Shown: in pieces, positions 1 through 6,702 of the stretch
How the letters are laid out: each line of letters starts with the position of its first letter
Numbering within the stretch: position 1 is the first letter of the stretch
Source of the DNA: Kiritimatiellia bacterium
GTDB taxonomy: Bacteria; Verrucomicrobiota; Kiritimatiellia; RFP12; UBA1067
NCBI GenBank assembly: GCA_017459225.1
Contig: JAFUDL010000321.1
Location: forward strand, 1-7,820
Direction: 5' to 3'
DNA: 7,820 nt
Program-made: the position numbers and the translations under genes
Notes under the pieces: generated by a model
What the model saw: only the letters and a program-made list of their open reading frames with translations
The model's database searches: none
What the model was told of the DNA's origin: nothing

Positions 1-2050
1 CCTTCACGCGGATCTTGTCGCCCACCTTCACGACCTCCTTCGGGTCGCGCACAAAGCGGTCCGCCAGCTCCGAGACGTGTACAAGCCCGTCCTGGTGTAT
101 GCCGATGTCGACGAACGCCCCGAACGCGGCCACGTTCGTGACCACGCCCTCGAGCGTCATCCCCTCCTTCACGTCGTCGATCGTCGTCACGTCGTCGCGG
201 AACGCCGGCTTCTCGAAAACGGCGCGCGGATCGCGCCCGGGCTTCTTCAGCTCGTCCACGATGTCCTTCAGCGTCGGCTCGCCCACGTCGTTCGTTATGT
301 AGCGCCTCACGTCGATCTTCGCCGCGAGCGTCGCGTTGCCCACGAGCTCGCCCACCTTCACGCCGAGGTCCTTCGCCATCTGCTCCACGAGCGCATATCT
401 CTCGGGATGCACAGCCGACGCGTCAAGCGGATTCGCCGCCCCGCGAATGCGCAGGAAGCCCGCGGACTGCTCGAACGCCTTCGGACCAAGCCCGCTGACC
501 TTCTTCAGGTCGCTGCGGCTCTTGAACGCGCCGTTCTCCTCGCGCCACTTCACTATTCGCTTCGCGAGCGACTCGCCGATTCCCGAAACGCGCGTTAAAA
601 GCGGCGCAGAGGCGGTGTTCAGCTCCACGCCCACTCCGTTCACGCAGCTCACCACCACCTCGTCCAGCTTCGCGCCAAGAAGCGGCTGATGCACATCGTG
701 CTGATACTGGCCCACGCCTATCGACTTCGGGTCGATCTTCACGAGCTCCGCGAGAGGATCCTGCAGACGGCGCCCGATGGAGATCGCGCCGCGTACCGTG
801 AGGTCGAGCTCAGGGAACTCGTCGCGCGCAACTTCGCTCGCCGAGTACACCGAGGCGCCAGCCTCGCTCACGCTCACCACAATCACGTTCTTTGCGCCGA
901 TGAGCCGCAGCACGTCGCGCACGAACGCCTCGGTCTCGCGTCCCGCTGTGCCGTTGCCCACAGCCACCGCCTCGGGTTTGAACGTCTCAACGAGCTTCGC
1001 CAGGCGTTCCTGAGCCTCGGCCGTGCGCTGCATGGGGTATATCACGGTGTTCACGAGGAACTTCCCTGTGGCGTCGAGCATCGCCACCTTGCAGCCTGTG
1101 CGAATGCCTGGGTCTATCGCAAGAACGCGCTTCTCGCCCAGAGGGGCCGCAAGCAGCAGATGGCGCAGGTTCTCCGCGAACACCTCCACGGCGGCGCGGT
1201 CAGCCTCAAGCTTCTTCTCAACGCTCACGTCGATTTCGCAACTAGGCGCCAGCAGGCGCTTGTAGGCATCCTCGGCGGCAAGGCGGATCTGCTCGTTCGA
1301 AGAGGAGGCGCCGCGCTCGCGGTTCACGATGCCGAGGATGTCCTGCACGAGCGGCTCCTTGTCCACCACAAGTCGCACCCAGAGAACGCCCTCCTTCTGT
1401 CCGCGGCGTATCGCGAGATAGCGGTGGCTGGGAATCTCGGAGATGGGCTCGGAGAAGTCGTAGTACTGCTCGAACTTCGTGGGCTCCGTAGGCCTGGGCG
1501 TCACCACCTCGCTCTTGACGACGGCCTTGTGCGCGAAGACGTCGCGCACGAGGCCGCGGACTTCGGCCATGTCGGAGATGCGCTCGGCGATGATGTCGCG
1601 CGCGCCCTGCAGGTCTTCGTCGGACGCGTTGAACGGCTCGCCGTTCCAGATCTTGTCGGCCAGCGGCTCAAGGCCCTTCTCCTTCGCGATCATGGCGCGC
1701 GTGCGGCGCTTTGGCTTGTAGGGCTGGTAGAGGTCTTCGAGCGCGTTCTTCTGCATGCACGCCTCGATCTTCGCGCGAAGGGAGTCAGTGAGCTTGCCCT
1801 GCTCGTCGATGGACTTGAGAATCGCGGCCCTGCGGTCCTCGAGCTCAGCATAGTACGTTAGGCGCTCCTGTATCTTCGATATCTGCACCTCGTCGAGGTT
1901 TCCGTGCACCTCCTTGCGGTATCGGGCGATGAATGGAATCGTGTTGCCCTCACCGAGAAGCCGTGCGACTGCCGCTATCTGCCCGGCGGAGATGCCTAGT
2001 TCGGAAGAAAGGCGCGGCAGCACCTTCTGCGCGTTCATGTCGTCTGTCAT
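1..2050 (-). CDS. tex: Tex family S1-domain RNA-binding transcription accessory protein (3' end cut by window edge)
   Basis: Tex is a cytoplasmic nucleic-acid-binding protein linked to transcription fidelity and RNA handling. Its exact biochemical role differs between reports. The frame is open from the ATG at 2048-2050 to the window edge, 683 full codons with no internal stop. It follows the family closely: an N-terminal segment with PFIARYRKE near residue 41, ELEDRRAAILKSI, then DLYQPYKPKRRTR. The YqgF/RNase H-like domain starts around residue 310 (AIDPGIRTGCKVA, Asp at 313) and includes VGNGTAGRETE and SVSEAGASVYSASE. The near-invariant LQDPLAELVKIDPKSIGVGQ is followed by helix-hairpin-helix motifs at roughly 480-540 (KVSGLGPKAFEQSAGFLRI). 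The S1 domain begins near residue 629 (GMTLEGVVTNVAAFGAFVDI) and is cut. Relatives are about 720-780 residues, so some 50-100 are missing. It lies 19 nt after the preceding gene with only a weak purine-rich ribosome site, so it is probably the last gene of the accD operon. A second in-frame ATG at codon 5 is a possible alternative start. Confidence 0.97.
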   Translation of the reverse strand, partial: MTDDMNAQKVLPRLSSELGISAGQIAAVARLLGEGNTIPFIARYRKEVHGNLDEVQISKIQERLTYYAELEDRRAAILKSIDEQGKLTDSLRAKIEACMQKNALEDLYQPYKPKRRTRAMIAKEKGLEPLADKIWNGEPFNASDEDLQGARDIIAERISDMAEVRGLVRDVFAHKAVVKSEVVTPRPTEPTKFEQYYDFSEPISEIPSHRYLAIRRGQKEGVLWVRLVVDKEPLVQDILGIVNRERGASSSNEQIRLAAEDAYKRLLAPSCEIDVSVEKKLEADRAAVEVFAENLRHLLLAAPLGEKRVLAIDPGIRTGCKVAMLDATGKFLVNTVIYPMQRTAEAQERLAKLVETFKPEAVAVGNGTAGRETEAFVRDVLRLIGAKNVIVVSVSEAGASVYSASEVARDEFPELDLTVRGAISIGRRLQDPLAELVKIDPKSIGVGQYQHDVHQPLLGAKLDEVVVSCVNGVGVELNTASAPLLTRVSGIGESLAKRIVKWREENGAFKSRSDLKKVSGLGPKAFEQSAGFLRIRGAANPLDASAVHPERYALVEQMAKDLGVKVGELVGNATLAAKIDVRRYITNDVGEPTLKDIVDELKKPGRDPRAVFEKPAFRDDVTTIDDVKEGMTLEGVVTNVAAFGAFVDIGIHQDGLVHVSELADRFVRDPKEVVKVGDKIRVK

Positions 2051-2069
2051 CGTTGTCTTTTCTTGATTC

Positions 2070-2585
2070 TTACGGGGTCATGAGGCCGATGGTGATCGTG
2101 TCCTCCGGCGCGGCGTTTGGCGCAGCGTCCTTTTTCACAAGCTTTAGCGTAAGCTCCACGTTGGAGTCGGCAAGGCGACGCACCGTGGCCACGGCCACGC
2201 CTTGTCCGCCGGACACGTTGGCGGAGCGCGCCTTCGCGGCAGCGCCGCGCTCGATGATGCACGAGTACTTGCCGGAGGTAGGCGGCGTCACCCATCTGCA
2301 GCCCGCCGGCTCCTTCAACTCCACCAGCACGGGGTCGCCCTTCGCCACCTTCATCGCGAAGCTGCCGTCGGCCTTCACTAGGCGGATGTTCTTCTTGCGC
2401 CCCGTTCCGCGCGATCCCGCGAGCGGCGTGTTCTTCTCGGAAAGCGCGGCCTGGCGGTTGACCCTGGCTCCCGCTCCGCCTGTGCCCACCGGATATCCGC
2501 CCCTGAAGCTTCTGCGCTGCGTGAAAGCACCACACGAGAGACCAAGCACTGCAGCGATTGCCAATACAACGATCGTCTTATTCAT
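2070..2585 (-). CDS. Small exported protein, chagasin-like (inhibitor family I42-like) fold suspected
   Basis: This 171-residue protein has an N-terminal export signal: Lys3, then a hydrophobic stretch at about 4-16 (IVVLAIAAVLGLS). The Cys near residue 17 lies in a poor lipobox, so cleavage could be by signal peptidase I or II. The ATG at 2583-2585 is chosen because a strong AAGGAAGG ribosome site lies 6 nt upstream (2592-2599) and the signal peptide starts there. A longer frame would run back into accA. The mature part has a basic Gly/Arg-rich stretch, then a beta-rich domain whose order resembles chagasin: a KGDPVLVELKEPAGCRW strand-loop in the place of the family's NPTTGY-x-W loop, a VSGGQGVAVATVRRL segment like the Gly-Gly loop, and a final EDTITIGL strand. 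The RPW loop typical of active cysteine protease inhibitors is not evident, so inhibition cannot be assumed. The match is from remembered family patterns. It lies 16 nt after accA and 19 nt before tex and is probably co-transcribed, but nothing shows a role in fatty acid synthesis. It ends in TAA. Confidence 0.8.
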   Translation of the reverse strand: MNKTIVVLAIAAVLGLSCGAFTQRRSFRGGYPVGTGGAGARVNRQAALSEKNTPLAGSRGTGRKKNIRLVKADGSFAMKVAKGDPVLVELKEPAGCRWVTPPTSGKYSCIIERGAAAKARSANVSGGQGVAVATVRRLADSNVELTLKLVKKDAAPNAAPEDTITIGLMTP

Positions 2586-2601
2586 ATTGCGCCTTCCTTT
2601 C

Positions 2602-3432
2602 TCAGTAGAAATTGCCCATGGCGCGGAACTTCGCGTAGCGCTTCGCCACCAGCTCGTCGAGCGGCACGCCCTCGAGCTCGCGCAGCGCCGCCACAACCGC
2701 CTTCTTGACGGCCGCAGCGGCCGCGGCATGGCTCTTCTGCGCGCCGCCCGCAGGCTCCTTCACGATCTCGTCGATTGCGCCAAGCCGCTTGAGGTCAGCC
2801 GCCGTGATCTTCAGCGCCTCTGCGGCTGCGGGCGCCTGCGCGCCGTCGCGCCAGAGGATGCCCGCGCAGCCTTCGGGAGAGATGACGGAATAGACGGCGT
2901 TCTCGAGCATGAGAATGCGGTCGCCAACTGCTATCGCGAGCGCGCCGCCACTGCCGCCCTCGCCCGTCACCACCACCACGATCGGAGTCTTGAGAAGCGA
3001 GAAGAACTCAAGTGACTTCGCGATGGCCTCGGCCTGGCCGCGCGCCTCGGCAGTGTCGCCAGGATACGCGCCGGGAGTGTCCACGAACGTCACGATGGGC
3101 AGATGGAACTTCTCTGCTAATTTCGCAAGACGCATCGCCTTGCGGTAGCCGTCGGGGTTGGCCATGCCGAAGTTGGCCTCCATGTTCTCCTCCACGGTGG
3201 CGCCCTTGTGGTGGCCGATCAGAAGCACCTTCATAGCGCCCTTCGCGTCGTCAATCGTGGCGAAGCCGCAGATGAGGCCGCGGTCGTCGTTCACAAGACG
3301 GTCGCCGTGCAGCTCCTCGAAGTCGCTGCAGATGCGCGATACGAAGTCCATCATGTGCGGTCTCTTCGGATCGCGCGCGAGCTTCACGCGGTCCATCGCC
3401 GTCACGTTCTCGATCTTTTTCCTTGTCGCCAT
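2602..3432 (-). CDS. accA: Acetyl-CoA carboxylase carboxyltransferase subunit alpha
   Basis: AccA pairs with AccD in the alpha2-beta2 carboxyltransferase, which moves the carboxyl group from carboxybiotin-BCCP to acetyl-CoA to give malonyl-CoA, the first committed step of fatty acid synthesis, in the cytoplasm. Family motifs over 276 residues include LARDPKRPHMMDF (18-30), GHHKG (73-77), NFGMANPDGYRKAMRL (87-102), FVDTPGAYPG (116-125), the oxyanion-hole region GEGGSGGALAIAVGD (157-171) and YSVISPEGCAGILW (181-194). The ATG at 3430-3432 is preceded by GGAG six bases away (3439-3442). An upstream in-frame TTG would add 17 residues encoded by an intergenic repeat and is rejected. The protein is about 40 residues shorter than E. 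coli AccA (319), missing the N-terminal helical segment, as in other short AccA forms. It lies 55 nt downstream of accD, and no separate promoter is evident. It ends in TGA. Confidence 0.96.
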   Translation of the reverse strand: MATRKKIENVTAMDRVKLARDPKRPHMMDFVSRICSDFEELHGDRLVNDDRGLICGFATIDDAKGAMKVLLIGHHKGATVEENMEANFGMANPDGYRKAMRLAKLAEKFHLPIVTFVDTPGAYPGDTAEARGQAEAIAKSLEFFSLLKTPIVVVVTGEGGSGGALAIAVGDRILMLENAVYSVISPEGCAGILWRDGAQAPAAAEALKITAADLKRLGAIDEIVKEPAGGAQKSHAAAAAAVKKAVVAALRELEGVPLDELVAKRYAKFRAMGNFY

Positions 3433-3438
3433 TGTCAA

Positions 3439-3442
3439 CTCC
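3439..3442 (-). promoter_or_regulatory. accA ribosome binding site (GGAG)
   Basis: GGAG stands six bases before the accA ATG and decides that start over the upstream in-frame TTG. It touches the last unit of the octamer repeat, so the ribosome site may have arisen from a repeat copy. Confidence 0.65.
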
Positions 3443-3511
3443 AAATCTTCAACCTTAAAACCTCGAAACTCCGAAACCTTCAAGCCTTCAAGCCTTCAAA
3501 CTCTCAAACCC
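3442..3511 (-). repeat. Degenerate 8-nt tandem repeat across the accD end and the accD-accA gap
   Basis: On the plus strand the stretch divides into about nine consecutive units of 7-8 nt: CAAATCTT, CAACCTTA, AAACCTCG, AAACTCCG, AAACCTT, CAAGCCTT, CAAGCCTT, CAAACTCT, CAAACCC. The coding-strand consensus is roughly AAGGTTTG. Two neighbouring units are identical and the others differ by one to three bases. The array encodes the last residues of AccD (ESLKA), supplies its TGA stop, fills the intergenic space and ends at the accA ribosome site. The 8-nt period means it is not maintained as a protein repeat. The units contain GAAG/GGAG cores that look like ribosome binding sites. I see no hairpin potential and no copies elsewhere in the window. 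Confidence 0.75.
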
Positions 3512-4333
3512 GAAGTAACGCAGCATCTTCACGATGAACGTCTTCAGCTCGGCGCGCGGCACGATCTTGTCGATGAAGCCGTGCGCGAGCAGATACTCGG
3601 CCGTCTGGAAGTCGGGCGGCAGCTTCTGGTGGATCGTGTTCTCGATCACGCGCCGCCCGGCGAATCCGATGAGCGCCTTCGGCGCGGTGATGTTGTTGTC
3701 GCCCAGCATCGCGAACGACGCCGAGACGCCGCCGGTGGTCGGATCCGTGAGCACGCTGATGTAAGGAAGGCCAGCCTCCTTCACGCGTCCCACGGCGTCG
3801 GACGTCTTCGCCATCTGCATCAGAGAGAGTATTCCCTAGTGCATGCGAGCGCCGCACGACGCCGAGCAGATGACGAGCGGACGCCTCTCGGCGATCGCCT
3901 GCTCGCACGCGCGCGCGATGCGCTCGCCCGTGCCCGTTCCAAGCGACCCTCCCATGAACGAGAAGTCCATCATCCCCAGCATCACCGGCACGCCCCCCAT
4001 CTCGGCCGTGCCCATCACCACGCTTTCCCTCTCGCCGGTCTTCGCGATGGTGGACTCCACCTTCGCCTTGTACGGACCCGTCGCGTCGTGGAAGCCAAGA
4101 TGGTCAGAATAGCTCACCTCGCGGAACACCTCCACGAACGTTCCCTCGTCCGCAAGCTGCGCAATGCGCGCGCGCGCTCCGAGGCGGCCATGGTATCCGC
4201 ACGCCGGGCAGATGCAGTTGTTCGCCTTCCACTCGTCCTTCGCCACGTAGCTGCGGCAGCGCGGACAAACCTGCCACAGCGCCTGCGCAGGGGGAATCTT
4301 CGCCTTTTCGGCCTTTTTCTCGAACCATCCCAT
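3488..4333 (-). CDS. accD: Acetyl-CoA carboxylase carboxyltransferase subunit beta, with an in-frame TAG at codon 166
   Basis: AccD is the zinc-binding beta subunit of acetyl-CoA carboxylase carboxyltransferase, partner of AccA encoded next door. If the TAG is read as an amino acid the product is 281 residues, close to family length (E. coli 304, with a longer tail). The N-terminal zinc ribbon has Cys 23, 26, 42 and 45. The crotonase-like core includes DFSFMGGSLG (123-132), SASCGARMH (157-165), then TAG, then GILSLMQMAKTS (167-178), LPYISVLTDPTTGGVSASFA (from 189; Gly201-Gly202 match the oxyanion-hole glycines) and ALIGFAGRRVIE. The frame is the same on both sides of the TAG with no missing or extra residues, so this is a single-codon event. 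The column is normally Glu (GARMQE), and GAG to TAG is one change. Cys160 replaces the usual Gly and His165 the usual Gln. If the TAG terminates, the 165-residue product lacks half the active site. The start has AGGAG nine bases upstream (4343-4347) and a promoter beyond. It ends in TGA. Confidence 0.93.
3836..3838 (-). other. In-frame TAG inside accD (possible sense codon)
   Basis: The coding strand reads ATG CAC TAG GGA ATA CTC, giving GARMH-stop-GIL. AccD homology is uninterrupted up to and directly after this codon. The aligned residue in known AccD proteins is a near-invariant Glu. No restart site with a ribosome binding sequence is visible: the next in-frame ATG (3818-3820) has no upstream Shine-Dalgarno and would give only 110 residues. 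Possible explanations are UAG reassignment, readthrough, a sequencing error or a true nonsense mutation. Confidence 0.85.
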
Positions 4334-4368
4334 TTCGATCGACTCCTGTCTTTAGAATGAGTGCCTCT

Positions 4369-4397
4369 ATTTTACCAAATCCTCGCCCGTCGCTCAA
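4369..4397 (-). promoter_or_regulatory. Sigma70-type promoter for accD-accA operon
   Basis: On the coding strand TTGAGC (4392-4397) is separated by exactly 17 nt from TAAAAT (4369-4374). Each hexamer matches four to five positions of the TTGACA/TATAAT consensus. The predicted start near 4362 leaves a leader of roughly 28 nt carrying the accD ribosome site. The -35 box overlaps the TGA stop of the preceding hydrolase gene (4394-4396), so the accD operon starts right at that gene's end. It is predicted from sequence only. Confidence 0.6.
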
Positions 4398-6613
4398 TGC
4401 AGCTCGACGGAAATCGGATGCAGAACGGCGTCCTGCTCACGCGCCACGCACTCGGCCCACTGCCGCGCGCCACGCACTTCGCCGCGTCCTGTCCAGCTCT
4501 GGCCCGTCCACCACACGAACCTTTCGCCGTTCTTCACCTTCCTCACAAGCAGCATGTCGCCATTCTCCGAAGTCTGCATCGCGCTCTCGCCCTCTGTGAA
4601 GATCGCGGTGAGTATGCTCGTGCGGTCCTTCATCGCCGGCTCGAAGTTCGCGAGCCACCCCTTGTCGGGACGCGCCGTCAGCTCGCCGTTGTGCTCCTTC
4701 TGCGCCGAGACGTTCAATCCCGGCCCTCCGTCAACTTCATTCGCGCCCGAGATCTTGAAAGTGGCCTCCATCTTCGAAAAGCGCCTTCCGCGGTCGATGC
4801 TCACCACAAGCCTCTCCTCCACCTTCACGCCGTCGCCACAGTCGAAAGGCGCATACGTCACCTCGAAGGCAGTGCGCACCGGACCCGTTGCAATGCAGCG
4901 CTGCGTCTTCCAGTTCCCCGCGCTGAACGCCTTTCCGCCGCGCCACACGGCAAAGCCGCCCGCGCCGCACGCAGTGCCCACCTTGTAGGCGTCCATGCCC
5001 TCGCCGGAGTCCTTGTGGTAGTGGCCTAGCTTCAGCCACTTGTCGATTATGGGATAGCGCACCTTCTTGCTCCACACGTCTATTCCGCTCGAGACGAGCC
5101 CCTCGCCCTTCGGCGGCGGCTGTGAGACTCCCGGGCCGTATATGCGCCATGCGGCCTTGTCGTTCTCCCAGAGGTAGTCGTCAAGGCGGTCAGGCGCGTG
5201 ACGGCCGAAGCATACGGCAGTCATGTCTGGACGCTTGAGCGACGAGTCGTTGAACACGCGGAACTCGCGAGTGACGCCCGCCACAAACGTCGATGAGAAA
5301 ATCAGCTTGTCCGGCGCACCATCTCCGTCGTCGTCCCACAGCTGGTGCGGCAGCGACGCGCCGTCGCGCATGTCGAACACCACAAGGTCCTTCTCGGCAA
5401 GGCCGAGCGCCTTCCAGTCAACCTCCACGGTGTCCACTCTGTAGCGCGCCACGGGCGCCACGCGCACGCGCTTCGCGTCGCGGTGTGCCGCCAGCACCGT
5501 GTATTTGCGGATCTCGCTCGCAGCGAGCAGAAAGCCGCCAGCCGCGTACGTCTCAGTGGAGTATGCGCCGAAGCCGCTTTCCGGACGCTCCCCGATTGGC
5601 TGCACCCAGCCGAAGCGCCCCTCTTCGTCAACGCATCTGCACATGGCCGCCCAAGCCCTCTTCACGCGCGGCAGATAGTCGTCCTCATCAAGAAGGCCGT
5701 TGTTCACTCCCCACATGAACGCATAGCAGAAGAACGCCGTGCCGCTCATCTCCGGCAGGTCGGGATTCTTCTGGTCGAGAAGGCTCGGTCCCCACGCGCC
5801 GTCCGAGCGCTGCAGCGTCTTCACCTTTTCGCACATCTCCTTGAAAAGTCCCTCGAACCAGGGGCGCGTGCGGAGGCTGTCGGGCAGCTCCCGCATCACG
5901 AGCGGAAGACCTGCAAGCACCCATCCCATGCCGCGGCCCCAGAACGTCTTCTCGCCGCCGGGTGTCTTCTTGTCAACGAAGTTCGCGTCGCGGTAGAAGA
6001 GATGCTCGTCGCGGTCGAAGAGGCGCGCGTGAGTGGCGCGGTACTCGCTTATCATGAAGTCACGGTAGCGGTCGTCGCCAGTCATGGCGGCGAGCTTGGC
6101 CCATGAAGGAGGCGCCATGAAGAGCGCGTCGCACCAGCTCCAGCGGTCCCAGTTCAGCACGAAGCGTCCGCTCGCGCCGGCGCGATGGGCAAGTGGAGAG
6201 CGCACGCGCGCGCCGAGGATGAAGTCGCACGTCGAGCGGTATGGCGCGAGGGCGGCGGGATTGTCGTCCGCACGCGCGATCTCGAGCCATGCCTGAGCGA
6301 TGCAGTGCGAGTTCGCGTCATACATGCGATCGTCCGGCTTCCAGGAGTATTCGGCGCCGCGTTCGCGCACGACGTCGAGGTAAGGGAGCGCGGGATCGGA
6401 GAGACCGAACGCCACGAGGCCTGCGTAGAACGCGCCGTAGCTCCAGTCCCTGTGGTTGGCGCGCATGGGGTGCGCGATCATCCAGTCGGTCACCTTGCAG
6501 CCGTTGGAGGCCACCGTGGCGGAATCCCAGGCGTCGGGCAGCTGCGCGACGGCGCAGAGCGAGACGACGGCGGCGAGTGCCGGGAGGAAAAAGCGAGGCG
6601 TTCTGGACTTCAT
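4394..6613 (-). CDS. Secreted GH105-like unsaturated glycuronyl hydrolase with C-terminal DUF4861-like region
   Basis: This 739-residue exported protein has a signal peptide at about 1-23 (basic KSRTPR, hydrophobic core, AVA before Gln24). Residues about 35-371 look like a GH105 (alpha/alpha)6 barrel of the YteR/RhiN type: WSYGAFYAGL (57-66), YDANSHCIAQAWLEIA (98-113), WSWCDALFMAPPSWAKLAAMTGD (Asp162 in the position of the catalytic acid), FWGRGMGWVLAGL (224-236), GAWGPSLLD (272-280), SGTAFFCYAFMWGVNNGLL (290-308), and GAYSTETYAAGGFLLAASEI (349-368). Family enzymes hydrate and remove the unsaturated uronic acid left by pectin or rhamnogalacturonan lyases. Residues about 380-735 form a second, beta-rich part resembling DUF4861 (DGDGAPDKLIF, VCFGRHAPDRLDDYLWENDKAAWRIYGPG, GIDVWSKKVRYPIIDKWL, GGFAVWRGG), a domain found with GH105 in polysaccharide degraders. 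It probably acts in the periplasm or outside the cell. AGGAG lies eight bases before the ATG. No lyase, transporter or regulator is adjacent. It ends in TGA. The GH88/GH105 call is firmer than the exact substrate. Confidence 0.88.
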   Translation of the reverse strand: MKSRTPRFFLPALAAVVSLCAVAQLPDAWDSATVASNGCKVTDWMIAHPMRANHRDWSYGAFYAGLVAFGLSDPALPYLDVVRERGAEYSWKPDDRMYDANSHCIAQAWLEIARADDNPAALAPYRSTCDFILGARVRSPLAHRAGASGRFVLNWDRWSWCDALFMAPPSWAKLAAMTGDDRYRDFMISEYRATHARLFDRDEHLFYRDANFVDKKTPGGEKTFWGRGMGWVLAGLPLVMRELPDSLRTRPWFEGLFKEMCEKVKTLQRSDGAWGPSLLDQKNPDLPEMSGTAFFCYAFMWGVNNGLLDEDDYLPRVKRAWAAMCRCVDEEGRFGWVQPIGERPESGFGAYSTETYAAGGFLLAASEIRKYTVLAAHRDAKRVRVAPVARYRVDTVEVDWKALGLAEKDLVVFDMRDGASLPHQLWDDDGDGAPDKLIFSSTFVAGVTREFRVFNDSSLKRPDMTAVCFGRHAPDRLDDYLWENDKAAWRIYGPGVSQPPPKGEGLVSSGIDVWSKKVRYPIIDKWLKLGHYHKDSGEGMDAYKVGTACGAGGFAVWRGGKAFSAGNWKTQRCIATGPVRTAFEVTYAPFDCGDGVKVEERLVVSIDRGRRFSKMEATFKISGANEVDGGPGLNVSAQKEHNGELTARPDKGWLANFEPAMKDRTSILTAIFTEGESAMQTSENGDMLLVRKVKNGERFVWWTGQSWTGRGEVRGARQWAECVAREQDAVLHPISVELH

Positions 6614-6637
6614 GGCGTACGCTCCTTTATGCCAGCG

Positions 6638-6671
6638 GGGTGCCGCAGACCTTCAACGGCCGGCGGCACCC
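6638..6671 (-). terminator. 9-bp perfect hairpin between tsf and the GH105 gene, possible terminator or attenuator
   Basis: GGGTGCCGC (6638-6646) pairs perfectly with GCGGCACCC (6663-6671) around a 16-nt loop, in the 88-nt gap after tsf. On the transcribed strand no U-run follows, so it is not a classical intrinsic terminator. It may slow or partly end rpsB-tsf transcripts, or protect the 3' end. Nothing else is evident in the gap except the GH105 ribosome site (6622-6626); I found no convincing promoter there. Confidence 0.45.
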
Positions 6672-6702
6672 TGACTTGTTTTGCTTGCGATGCGGCGCGG
6701 CG

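Noticed and set aside
689..1861. 390-codon open frame on the plus strand
   Set aside because: It lies wholly antisense to tex, whose homology is continuous over the same bases; the Ala/Arg/Leu/His-rich product is typical of a shadow frame in GC-rich DNA.
1..2050. Possible further in-frame TAG codons in tex
   Set aside because: I translated the whole visible frame and found no internal stop; it lacks a terminal stop only because the gene runs off the window.
1933..3015. 360-codon and similar long plus-strand frames, also at 3158-4360, 4361-5029 and 5345-6106
   Set aside because: All are antisense to tex, accA, accD or the GH105 gene, have no recognisable domains, and several span real gene borders.
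3433..3483. Longer accA starting at an upstream TTG
   Set aside because: The added 17 residues are encoded by the octamer repeat and match nothing in AccA, while the ATG at 3430-3432 has a well-placed GGAG.
3800..3840. Pyrrolysine insertion at the accD TAG
   Set aside because: Known pyrrolysine proteins are mainly methylamine methyltransferases and a few others; a Glu position in AccD is not a plausible site, and no pyl gene or obvious downstream stem-loop is visible. It stays possible that a CUA suppressor tRNA exists elsewhere.
3488..4333. Frameshift as the cause of the split accD frame
   Set aside because: The two halves are in the same frame with no residue gained or lost; only the TAG codon separates them.
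6620..6660. TTGAAG with CATAAA as a promoter for the GH105 gene
   Set aside because: The spacing is 19 nt, the -10 match is poor, and the -10 overlaps the ribosome site, leaving no room for a normal leader.
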